Under the pieces are notes generated by a model. The model was not told where the DNA came from, searched no databases, and worked only from the letters and a program-made list of their open reading frames with translations. DNA of 64,000 bases. It comes from Panicum virgatum (taxonomy: Eukaryota > Streptophyta > Magnoliopsida > Poales > Poaceae). Both the position numbers and the translations under genes were made by a program. The stretch spans positions 18,917,756-18,981,755 of the forward strand of contig NC_053141.1 of assembly GCF_016808335.1 (NCBI RefSeq). The letters run 5' to 3'. Position 1 is the first letter of the stretch. Every line of letters starts with the position of its first letter. Below are positions 36,844 to 48,499 of this stretch, piece after piece.

Positions 36844-36850
36844 TGGGAAA

Positions 36851-37426
36851 AAGACCTTACTTTTCTCCTAGATCAACCATGTCAATGACAAGTGGGTTCG
36901 GGATGCACTTTTAATCATTACTTGTAAACTAGATGGCTTTCATGATATAGTCATCTATAACTTTGGACGATATGTTTATAGAGGAATAAATATTATATTG
37001 ACAAATAAAAACCACAGGTTCAGCCAGTGAACTAATGGTTGGACGCTAAATCGCTAATCCGACAAATATGATGTCAGTTCTGGCGTTACATTCTTTGCTT
37101 GAGTATCTATTCAATCACTACCAATTTCCCATTGTAGTCATTTGATTATTAATTAATTACTACCAAACTACATTACAAATCTATAAATATCTTCATTCAA
37201 AATATATAGTTGGTACCGGAAATCCGGAGACGACCACAAGAAGTTGAAAAAATCGGTCCAGCCGTGCTCCAGCTATGAACCCTATAAGACGCCCGGATGC
37301 CTTACTTTTGCACCCAAACCATCTTCATGTTATACCACCCTTTGAGTCCCCATCAAAGCCATACAAGAAGCAATAGAGTAGCTAGGAAAGGCTTGGTTGA
37401 ATTTTGTCCTGGTGCTGGACCCAAGA
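36851..37426. other. Copia junction and 5' flank of copy B
   Basis: 36851-37140 is AT-rich without a recognised feature. From about 37140 the sequence aligns in patches with the 5' flank of copy A, including AGAAGTTGAAA and GACGCCCGGATGCC. It was duplicated along with the gene. Confidence 0.4.
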
Positions 37427-37554
37427 ATGCATACGGATGGAGAAAGAAACCCCCAAGGGCATGGAACCATGTGGGGAAGAACGAGGGCAGCAAAGAGGTC
37501 TTTAAGGTGTCATCGTTCTAAAATATGCTCCGGCTCGGATCGCCATCGCTCCAG
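37427..37554 (+). pseudogene. Exon 1 relic of ASG1-like copy B
   Basis: The sequence aligns with copy A exon 1 (9616-9747): ATGCATACGGATGGAGAAAG against ATGCAGGCGGAGGAATGGAG, then CATGTGGGGAAGAACGAGG and AATATGCTCCGGCTCGGATC. In the frame used for copy A there is a TAA within TCGTTCTAAAATATG. The donor position reads CCAG|GCAACA instead of CTGCAG|GTACGG. This exon is therefore unable to start or splice the protein normally. Confidence 0.65.
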
Positions 37555-37845
37555 GCAACATCTTGTTTCTATCCCTAAAATAAAATCTATTTGGTATTTT
37601 CCTTTACCCCTTTGTTTCTTTTTTCAACAAAAATGGAGGAGGAATTGCACACTGGATGATCTTTATCATTTATCATTAATAGAAGAAGCAGTATGTAGTA
37701 CTTGGCAAAGAGTTTTGTTTCCTCTTTTCTGCTGCTCAAAGTACTATTGCTGTTTACATGTTGATCTTGTTTATGGCTGGAAACTGTTTCCCTTTACTAT
37801 ATATTTGATAGAACTGGACGCTGGGAGCAATCCAACTATTAAAAC

Positions 37846-38060
37846 CAGGCAAATTTATCCCTTGAGTTGATTGCAGTTCATAAATAATTCATTTTACAAC
37901 TCCAAGTATAGCACCAACAGATAGGTTATATTTTATAAAAACAGTTTGGTACAGTTTCATATTTTTCTGATACAAAATGAATTAGTTTTGAACTTTTTAG
38001 GCCAAACCAGATTGTTAATAATTTTTTAGAGTAAATTTATCCCATCTCCACAGTTGGACA
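37846..38060. repeat. Shortened fold-back element in copy B, shared with copy A intron 1
   Basis: ATAATTCATTTTACAACTCC, then AGATAGGTTATATTTT and a CAAAATGAATTAG segment correspond to both arms of the fold-back at 11041-11481. The following TTGAAAATCATATTATC...GAACTTTCCCC matches copy A downstream of that element. A shared insertion dates it before the gene duplication. Confidence 0.6.
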
Positions 38061-38371
38061 ATCTTTCCTGTCTGGTTTTGTAAGTTATAGTTGAAAATCA
38101 TATTATCATGCTAGTTGCATGTTCGAAATTGAACTTTCCCCTTTACATTTAGGGCATAAAAAATCTAGAATGATGTAGCAAGAAATCAGCAAGGATTACG
38201 ATTTCTTGATTTTGCTGCGACTTTACTTTTCTTTAATTTGAGGCTGTGAGGCGTACATTAGCTACATATGATTTATTTTTATCAGGCATTAAGAGAGAGA
38301 AAATAGTACATACTTGCATATACAATGTTTTCTATTAGACATTTATTTCCGTACATTTATGTTTTTTTAAA

Positions 38372-41300
38372 ATGAAGGTTATTTTTTTCAGAAGGCATGT
38401 TCTGCAGCATGCACTAGGGATATTGAACAAGAGCATTGGGACACCCCTGTCCAGTAGCCATCCCCTGTATCCACTGAGCCAGGAAAACGCAACTGTTCAG
38501 CAGAATCCTTATTTTGAGCACTGGCATCCAGAGTATGAAATTCCAGAGAGTTCCAATGTCCAAGATTTACACCCCCATTATGATTGTCAACAGTTTGGAC
38601 ATCAATTCATTGAGCTGGTTCCCATGTCAATTGGAGCAAATGTTGTAGGGAGAAATCATGATGGATCCCGGGATGACATGCTTATGTTAACCCCAAGCTT
38701 AGGTAAACCTCAGAACTTATATATTACTTATCGACAAAAATGTTAAACTTCATATCCCCAGGTTGTGATCTTGCCTATGTGCATTTTTTTAATGTTTCTT
38801 AGAGCACGGATATTATTATTCCAAATGTCATATACTATCTTTACTTCGATCAGTTCACCATCTACTTGAGGTTTTCCATACATGTGAATACTATAAATGT
38901 CGAACATGTTAGTAAGAACGCCATGATTGAATACATAAATGGTATTTTCTCTCTTTTGACAATCATGGTGCAAGTTAGTGAACTGGAAACCTACCCACGT
39001 GCTAAAATGAACTTATTCAAATCTTAATTGGTATAGATGATAATTGTATTTGTACATCTACTGTTATTTGATCAATCTTATGTGCTGTTTTGATGATATA
39101 TATAGGATTAATGTTTGGTCCAGACTAAACATTTGGCACCTAAAAGTTAGGTAACTAAAAGCTAGATAGAAGACAAAGAAAGTCTATTTTGCCCTTCATT
39201 TTTGCATACAAGTGAAGGGATAGGGTGGAGGGGGTACTCTGGTTGTTTCATGGATGGTTGGACTCCTTTTAGCTACTTTTAGTCAAAATGTATTACTAAA
39301 GTTTTGTCCACCATTTAGTTCCCTATTTGGAACACCTAATGGACTAAGGTTTAGTCTTGAGATCCAACACAGACCATAGTTTCCCACTCTCTACCTACTG
39401 AGTCCATTGCAATTCTGTAGATGATAAATGTTCTTGCGAACTGAACTCATTTTATTTGTTTTAGGACCTGTTGGCCAAGTCAAATTCCCACACTCATTGT
39501 TTGGCTTTACAAAATTTTCCCTCTTTATAGTTTATTTCAACTTGATAATGCTTCTAATATTTGGAATCCATGACAAATACATCAAAAGTGTTATTAATAC
39601 TGCCAAGCAACTTGATGACTCTTTATTATCTATTTCCATATCTTGGCCGTTCCTATATATGTTCACAGGTGCTCCTTCAGGTGGCATCCAACAGAACAGT
39701 GACATGTTCAACTGGAGCAACTCAGCCTTGCAAATGGGTCCTCAGACACAACTAAACATTTCCGGTGGTAGGATTATGAATAGCACTGCAAATTACTGAA
39801 GAATGGACAGTTTCATTTTACAAATTTGCCTTTCAAACCTAAGACCTCGTTTGGTTTTTTAAGTTGCTGTCACATCGAATATTCAGATGTCAATTCGAAG
39901 GTTCAGATGCTAACTTAATTAAAACTAATTGCATAAGTTGCTATTAGGGATCTAGATGAATCTATTAAGTATAATTAATGCATGATTAGTGGAGATTACT
40001 GTAGCAATTGGTCAAATCATGGACTAATTAGACAATAGATTCATCTCGTGATTAAGTCATGACTTACGAAATTAGTTTTATAATAAATCTATATTTAGTA
40101 CTCTTAATTGGTGTGTAAACATGCGATGTGACGAGACTTATGACTTAAACTGAAAAAATCAAACGAGGCTTAAATCAATAACCAAATGACCTTCGTTTTC
40201 CATTTCTAGATCGTGGCCGAACCTTTACAGTTACATGTACTCCTTCAGGTGGTCTCCAACAGCACAGGAACATGTTGAGCTGGAGAAACACATCCATGCA
40301 AACGTCTCCCCAGGCACATCTCAACTTCTCCAGCGGTAAGATCAAGACAACACTATGGTTTACTTTTGAAATTACTATATTAATTCTATATCAGATTTGA
40401 TGAGCCAGTGAGGACTCCTACTTTCCCATGTTAAGTCCTAGCCATGCCTCACCCACATTGAACCCAGTTCAAAGCTGCACTTCTTTACAAATTTGACTTT
40501 TCTTTGTTTCTTTCCACAATTGATAAACATTAAAATCCGTGACGAAATATAGTAAGAAATAAAATAATTACATTGCAAAGCAAGCGGATGACTCTTCAAT
40601 CGACATTTCCAACGCCTGGTTGTTCCTCTATGGTCACAGGTGCTCATTTAGGTGGTCCTGAGCAGCAAAGGAACATGTTCAATTATTCGAACGACATATC
40701 GGCGAAAATGCTTGGTCAGGCCCAACAATATTATTACTACAATGGTATAGTCCTGAAAGACACCACAGTTACCTTTCCCAATAAATTTTCCAATGGCTGA
40801 ATTCCATGTCATGATATACACCAATTTATGGATTTGTACTGCAAAACAACCTGGTGAGCTAGCTCATGACTCTTGGTTCCCCATTTCAGGCCGTGCTTCA
40901 ATGACCACCGGAAGTACTACTTCTGCTGGACTTCAGCAGCCTAGGCTTTGGAACATGTACAACACAAGCAACCCTTCCTTGCAAATACCAACTCGCCAGA
41001 CACAACTCAACATCCCCAGTTGTAACAGGATCATGGACGACACTATGAACAACATGATCAATCAAAGGAATCGGCAGAGCCTTCTTACCAACATGGGCGC
41101 CTCGCCATACACCACGGTCCAGCCAGCAAGTGCTACAAGGATGCTTGTCAAAGACACTGGGTCAACCAAGCGCCCGTACAGTTCATTGGTCGACCAAAGC
41201 TACTCTGTCGGTTCATGGAACCGAAACCCGAGAGAGATGGAGTCAAACCAATGTGCTTTCAACAACACTACTGAGCAGACCTTCGAGCAGATCAATTCAG

Positions 41301-41716
41301 CAACGGTGCTTGAGAAGATATCCCATGATCTCCTCGATGACGTTGACATAATGCCCTCAGGCACAGCTAAAGAAGCCATGGTCATGTCAACGGTCAACTC
41401 CCTTTCCAACCTTCTCCAACAGGAACCGGTCCCAGCCACTGCCGGGAGCTCCCAGGCCAGCTACGCCGAGCCTACTGCTACCATTATTACTACTCCCCTA
41501 AATGTTTCAGCTGAAGCAGCAATAACCCAGGTGCTTGGCGTTGCTCCTGATGCTGGAAGCAGCGGCGGGAGCTGCAGCCGTGCTGGAGGTGGCAGCGACA
41601 ACAGCATGTTGCCCTCAACCGCGAACATGGAGGGCCTGCCGTGCGAGGAGGAACAAATGGGGGAGATCGAGATGGACATGGCGTACCTGTCGGAACTGCT
41701 CCCTTTCTGTCCCTGA
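38372..41716 (+). CDS. ASG1-like copy B, C-terminal half with four repeat-module exons (5'-deleted)
   Basis: Exons by homology are 38392-38702 (exon 5: RHVLQHALGILNKS), 39669-39767, 40231-40335, 40640-40744 and 40890-41716. Exons 2-4, holding most of the PH-like domain, are absent between 37555 and 38391. If translation starts at an ATG 20 bp upstream (38372) without using the acceptor, the joined frame is 1467 nt, 488 residues, with no stop. Each module exon is a multiple of three and phase 1 at both ends. The last exon encodes a longer C-terminus than copy A, including TVLEKISHDLLDDVDI, EAMVMSTVNSLSNLLQQE and an acidic end (CEEEQMGEIEMDMAYLSELL). Whether it is transcribed is unknown; it may be a pseudogene with an unusually well kept 3' half. 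Confidence 0.6.
39110..39378. repeat. MITE-like element in copy B intron
   Basis: The left end ATGTTTGGTCCAGACTAAAC and right end GACTAAGGTTTAGTCTTGAG...CCAACACA are imperfect inverted copies. The middle has CTAAAAGTTAGGTAACTAAA and CTTTTAGCTACTTTTAGTC, also inverted. This matches the TTTAGTCC-type grass MITE pattern. Ends are approximate and no TSD was confirmed. Confidence 0.55.
39843..40170. mobile_element. Tourist-like (PIF/Harbinger) MITE with TAA TSD, in copy B intron
   Basis: The left end GACCTCGTTTGGTTTTTTAA and right end AAAAATCAAACGAGGCT are inverted repeats extending inward to a shared CACATCG. TAA flanks both sides (39839-39842 region and 40171-40173). It is 328 bp, AT-rich and has no coding frame. 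The 3-bp TAA target is diagnostic of PIF/Harbinger miniatures. Confidence 0.82.
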
Positions 41717-43135
41717 TAACATATATGGCATGTTGGTAGTAGCTGCCTGATGACCCGAAGAGTCGTACTGGTAAAGCTCTGGTGGTAATAAGTAGTCGGA
41801 GACTATGATGATGTTACCTTTGTGTAATCTTGTCTGGTGTGGTAAGAACACCTACCTGGTTTGCTGATTATTGTTATGCTGCTTAGTATCGTACTACATA
41901 TGTTGGTTAATTAATAGTGTTGTGAATTTTATTTGTGTTGTGAATTTTATAGTATGGCATTTTCCTTTTTTCTTGATAAAATTCATTTGCATTTCTTATT
42001 GTCAGAGGCCCTCGTTTGAATTACGCACAACCACTTCTACAAAAGTGATTTGTAGCAACGCTCCAATTTTTTTTATTGGCCGATCAAAATTTCACCTATT
42101 CCTACAAAGGAAACGGACTTGCTGTATCAAAAGAATTGTTCTTGGAAATCAATTTGTAGAGGCAGGTCACCGCTCACCCGCCTCTACAAATGGGGCGGTT
42201 CACCACCCCACCCGCCCCTAAAAATAGCGCTCATTTGTAGGGGCGGGTGAGGGGTGAACCACCCCTACAAATAACATTTTCAGGTGAGGGTCGCCCCAAA
42301 AAATGGCCGTCAAAAGTGACTCCCTTCTTCCTCCTCCCGACAAGCCATTGTTTGCTCGAGGTAGGAGCTCCCCAAAAATCAAAAAAAAGAAAGGGGGGAG
42401 GTTTTAAATTTTATTTTCTTCGAGTTGGGGCTCTACGAGGTAAGTTGATGCTAATCCCATGTCATTTTTAAGCTTTTTTATTAGTTTTAAGACTCAAATG
42501 GAGCTCTCTTTTCCTCTAGCTAGATCTAGATCTCCATGGTGTGTATTTTTCATTTGAGGGACCATTTGCCTTAAACTTTTGATTGAGGTTGTGCTATTTT
42601 AGTTGGAGTATATGTTTTAGCCTCATTCCTAAGTAAATAACTTCCAATATCTATGGAGGAGAGAGAAGAAAATTTGTTTTTTCTATCTTTTCTATCTTTA
42701 CACATATGCATGATTAGTACATGTTAAATTAACCTTTTTTTCAACATCTACGTATATAGAAGTATATATTTATTTCCATTTAGGGCTCTGTTTCCTTTGA
42801 GAAAAGAATCTGATTTATTTTTTTCTATCTTTACACACATGCATGATAGAGTTTTTTTCAAGATGCAGCGGTACAATAATAGGTTGGGTTTGATTGTTTT
42901 ATTTAGTACGTGTTAAATTGACTTTTTCAATTTTGTACCAAATCAAGTGTTTTATCACCAATCCTCAGAAAAGTATTTCCTATGCATTGAGATCAATTAA
43001 TATCCACTTTTCTATATGATTAGAAAGATAGTGACCATTAACAATTGTCCAATAATGACTATATGTCCCAAGTCATTCTAATACCTATGTTGTACCTTAC
43101 TAACATTCCATGAAAATAAACTATATGTACTTATG
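41717..43135. other. 3' flank of copy B with decayed DNA-transposon sequence
   Basis: 41717-41990 resembles a 3' UTR, with some copy A similarity. Beyond it is an AT-rich stretch with a CTTTTCTATCTTTACACAYATGCATGAT segment occurring twice, near 42688 and 42818. No coding sequence is supported. Confidence 0.4.
42150..42290. repeat. Inverted repeat of GTAGGGGCGGGTGA type (transposon terminus)
   Basis: TTTGTAGAGGCAGGTCACC and TTTGTAGGGGCGGGTGAGG alternate with CCGCCTCTACAAAT and ACCACCCCTACAAAT. This gives a strong palindromic cluster. Such CCCCTACAAAT repeats are the subterminal sequence of common grass CACTA-like elements. No matching second end or transposase was found. Confidence 0.6.
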
Positions 43136-43569
43136 TGTCGGTGTTTTAGCGCCAAGCTCTCCGAGGTATACCCCGAGGAGATTAATTGTAGGCAGGGACT
43201 CGCCGAGATCAGAACGCGATGGTGCAAGGAACACAAAGATTTAGATAGGTTCAGGTCGCCGGAGCATAATATCCTACGTCATGTGTGGTTGTTTGTATTG
43301 TTTTAGGTGTTGTTGTGTTTTGGAGGGGTCCCTGCCCGCCCTTATATAGTCTGGAGGGACAGGGTTACATGAAAAGTCCTAACCGAGTACTACTAGAGTC
43401 CTACTCCAACGAAGAGTCCTACTCCAATGAGGTCGAGTAGTTTCCATGTACATCAACTAGTCCTACTGTCGTACGAGTAGTTACAGTAGAGGTAAGGTAT
43501 ATCCATGCGCTATCCCTTACTCTACAATATTCCACGCTTGTGAGCAGTCTTGTTGCCCCGGGTCTGACA
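43136..43569 (-). repeat. Solo or orphan LTR of the Tat family seen at 6701-7118
   Basis: The plus strand starts TGTCGGTGTTTTAGCGCC and ends CCCCGGGTCTGACA, the reverse complement of the 6701-7118 LTR termini. The interior (AGATCAGAACGCGATGGTGC, CGGAGCATAATATCCTACG, TTATATAG box) matches in order. It is 434 bp. Flanks TTATG and GTAAG do not match, so I cannot show an intact TSD. Confidence 0.8.
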
Positions 43570-44493
43570 GTAAGGTTAAGATCTGTTCATTGAAACAAAA
43601 TCTCAATGTCGCATATGTATCTCATTTTGGGTGATAGAGGAAATGATGACTAATGGTTCATTTAGGTTTATTCAAAGTGTATGTGTATTCAAAAATTTTA
43701 ATAGAAGGAGAACACAAATAGGTGTAAGCTGTGCATAGCCTCATTACCACATACATAATTATATGAGAATGTGAGAAATAGGGTATTTTGGGTCATATTT
43801 GGCCACAAGTGTTTGCACCCACATTAATTGGCGCCCCCTTGCCCCCACAGTATGCAATAGATTTCAGATGATGCAAAATATTTTTGTAAGAACATAGGAA
43901 AAAGAATCACATTATTTGGACAACAAATGTGCATTTTAAACATGATCAAAGTTTTTGTTAAGAATCAAATTAAAAAATAACAGCTTCACCAAGAACTGAC
44001 ATGAATTGGAGATGAACCCACGCCGACATGTGGGCCCTTTTGCTAACGCTGACGCACAAGTGGGACCCACCAGTCAGTCATATAGTCGATAGCCACAAAA
44101 AGGTCAAAGGCACTGGTCAACTCTGCATGCAATTTGCCCCATCCACTTCCAGCAACATAACATAGCCAATTGGGTCTGTTCCCATAAGCCTCTATGACGC
44201 GTGGGTCCAATGATGATGGGCCCATGAGTCAGAGACTGATCACTAAATGTGTCCCAGTACATGCATAAATGAAGCACCGTTGACGGATTCCACCCCCATG
44301 TCTCGCCCCTTCACCGCACCTTTCTCCCCAATCTATCCCATCAACTCACTCTCGCCGCCTTGCTTCCTCCATCGGTGCCATGGTCTGCGCAACCCGCTCC
44401 CGCAGCTACGCCCCGACTCTACCTCGGATGTAAGGGTCCGCTAGCGGCAGGGTCACGCCATCATGCCCGCATCCCCTCCTACGACCGCCATTG
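43570..44493. other. Unassigned DNA with leader-like GC-rich segment
   Basis: 43570-43980 is AT-rich without recognisable features. 44020-44240 contains GTGGGACCCACCAGTCAGTC and TGGGCCCATGAGTCAG, typical of grass promoters and LTRs. 44247-44480 is C-rich with a short open stretch and could be a gene 5' remnant. I cannot assign it. Confidence 0.3.
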
Positions 44494-44644
44494 TTGCACC
44501 GCATGTAGTGAAGCACCACTCGACCCACCAGAGGTGTATTGGCATTTCTTAAGTCGATAACGAAGCACCACTCGACCCACCAATGTTGCACCGCATGTAG
44601 TGGAGCACCACTCGACCCACCTCGGCAACAGCCTCAGAAATGCC
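44494..44644. repeat. Scrambled short direct repeats joined to Athila LTR-end/PBS pieces
   Basis: TGTTGCACCGCATGTAGTG occurs at about 44493 and 44584, each followed by AAGCACCACTCGACCCACC or a one-base variant; a third partial copy of the latter is at about 44563. Between them lies TTGGCATTTCTTAAGTCGAT, which matches Athila sequence at 52551, and after them CCTCGGCAACAGCCTCAGAA, matching 52598. This patchwork looks like templated filler at a repaired break. Confidence 0.65.
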
Positions 44645-46256
<1,612 letters not shown>

Positions 46257-48499
46257 ACTCACCCAAGCTAGCCCTTTGCTCATCCCGAGCAAAGTTTTAG
46301 ACTTAGATTGTTTATCAGGAGTTGCTATAATGTCACATTCCTGACTTATGCACAAGGTACAACCGAGTGTTCTTACCTTTATTCTGAATAAGTTGGCCTT
46401 GTTCGCACCTTTTACCTTACTCCTGTGGGGCTTATAACATCATTCTCATCTTTGGCGGTTGAGGGTCAGAACGGCTTGTAGAGTACCATTTACCCACTCC
46501 TTTGTTTGACCGTCAATCCGGAGGTTTTGTAAAGTTTCTAGAAAGAAATTTTGTAAGTTCCCTGGGTGATCTCTCGGATCGCTCAAATGTGTTTCTTTCC
46601 TCACCAAGGCCTTCTTGTGTGCCTTTCTTTTCCATCCTACTTCTAATGGTTTCTTTTTGGTGGATCTGTAGGTATGTAGGATATGATGGCAAAACTGCTT
46701 CTCATATTTTGCTGAGTCAAAGACTGGATCCAAAGGAGAAACAAGTCATAGACCTTGATCAAGATGTGCAAGTGAGTGGATATTTTTGGTGGATGATGGA
46801 GGAACTCTGTCATATGATTTATGTCTCCTTATAATATTTTTTGGTATGGGCTATATTTTCTCTTTTTCTTTTTCTTTTTGTCATGCCTTGGAAGCATGTG
46901 GCATACCTTCTTTGAGTATGCATCTTTTTTTCTCTTTTTTAACATGCCTTGTGGGCATGTGGCATACCTTCTTTGGGTATGCATCTTTTTATTTTCTTTT
47001 TGAATAGCCCATACATTTCATGTAACTTGGAGAGAGATAGTTATGGTACATCATGGAGTTTTATTTGTGGATGGATGGGTGGATGTACTTGCTATCTTCC
47101 AGTGTAGAAGTATAGCATGTGAGTGAACGTGTACGTGATCTTTATCATGGGCATATGAAATGATTCTCTCAAAGGGTCACAACAATTTGACAAAGCTCTA
47201 CGAGAAAACAAGTTGCATATGTGGAAAGGCTTTTCAAACTTGTAACTCATTTGGCTCTGGATGGGAATTGCATATCACCGAGGAACTTTATTTTGTTTTT
47301 GTATTTTTCGAAAAGAAATACTCCGGATATCAAGTATCATGTAGGAGAAAATCATAGCAACTCTTTTCCACCATATCATAACCCACAACAACCTAGATTC
47401 GAATTCTGCTTTTTGCTACCCACAAATCTCAAGCTTAAGGTTTGAACAACTAGCCACCAAACTCAAAACTTAGGTAGAGCACAAGGTTGTAACTAGGCAT
47501 ATGAAAGGAATTAACAGAGCAACTATTCATCATCTCAACAAGGAAAAAATTATACATGCTTACTACACATATTGGAAAGCAAGTAAATATTTTTGAATTT
47601 TTCTAAGTTTTGCCAATTTTTATTTGATTTTAGTTATCCAATTTTTTATGGATTTTTAGAATTTTGTAAATTTTTGTTTGGTTTCATGCAAAGTATTGAA
47701 AGCGGTAAAGATAAAGCTTGATACAAGTTACCTCTCGTGGGGGTCCTCCCCCAAACTAGCATCAGGCCCACAGCTGTTGGTTGGGGTTGAACCCAGCCCA
47801 ACGGTAGTAAGCCCTCCACTCCTCCTAGGTCTGCTCCTGTTGCCACTCCAAGTTGTGGATCCTCTCGCATGTGTGTCGCTGCCAGTTCTGTGTTGACTCG
47901 ATGTGCTGGCCCAGCGACTCGTCGATGTTGGTGGTGCGCATGTTTAACTCGCCCATCTGTCAAGTTAGAGTAGCAAAACCTGTTGACGAAGCTGAACGTC
48001 TAGCGGAGATCGGGGGTCCACTGGAACTGGAGCTGGTGGGCCGGCGCCCTGGAGCCTGCCGTGCCCACTCAGCAGAGCTGGCACTCTGCCATGACGAACC
48101 TCCAGCCTCATATTGTTGTGGTTGAGGCTGAGGTTGTGGCTGCATAAATTCTTCCTTTCTGGCCCTGCTTCTTGTAACCCTGCCAGGAAGACCAGAAACA
48201 CTTTGCCTGTGGCTCTCCTCTTGTGGGACAAGAGGAGTGGTTAGCCAACATTAGTTATACAAGTGATACCCCATGTTTGGCAACGGGATTTCATTTGCAT
48301 AACTGAGAGAAAAGAAAACCAAGGAGTCATCCGGGCCTTTCTTGAGTGTGTGGCCTTGAACCAAGTACGCCTCATCGATCATAACACGGGGCTCCTCAAT
48401 GAAGGGAACGGGGTTCTCGTCTAAGATTCCCATGTTTGATGCGATGCGGGTAACCAAAGAAGTGCATTCAATAGGACCTGTCATCCTAAAATTTGTAAG
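46257..48499 (-). other. Athila 3' internal region without intact gene
   Basis: The region runs between the ORF1 stop and the 3' LTR. It includes two copies of a 61-bp unit starting CATGCCTTGG/CATGCCTTGT at 46882 and 46943, each with GTGGCATACCTTCTTTG. Short open frames (for example 47646-47963 minus and 46446-46733 minus) show no domain I recognise. GTTGAGGCTGAGGTTGTGGC near 48119 is low complexity. A long non-coding stretch after ORF1 is usual for Athila. Confidence 0.5.

Larger units (their letters stand above)
30395..36850 (+). mobile_element. Ty1/Copia retrotransposon, 3' truncated, no 3' LTR
   Basis: The order is 5' LTR, Met-type primer-binding site, long leader, gag, protease, integrase, RT and RNase H, the diagnostic Copia order with integrase before RT. 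Homology ends in the RNase H domain (LIREFIDRGE), and the next 200 bp contain neither the expected pol end nor a copy of the 5' LTR. It was therefore truncated after insertion, probably by deletion. It sits directly between an LTR-like segment on the left and DNA upstream of copy B on the right. Confidence 0.88.

Noticed and set aside
36851..37140. Search for the Copia 3' LTR
   Set aside because: No TGTTGGAAAT-like start or LTR body is present; the element is truncated.
42247..42471. Short Gly/Lys-rich frame after the GTAGGGGCGGG palindrome
   Set aside because: It begins inside transposon subterminal repeats and shows no domain or splice context.
43131..43574. TSD for the orphan Tat LTR
   Set aside because: Flanks TTATG and GTAAG do not match; GTAAG after 7118 as well looks like coincidence.
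44247..44560. Proline-rich frames that could be a gene start
   Set aside because: No splice sites or homology seen, and the sequence runs into scrambled repeats.
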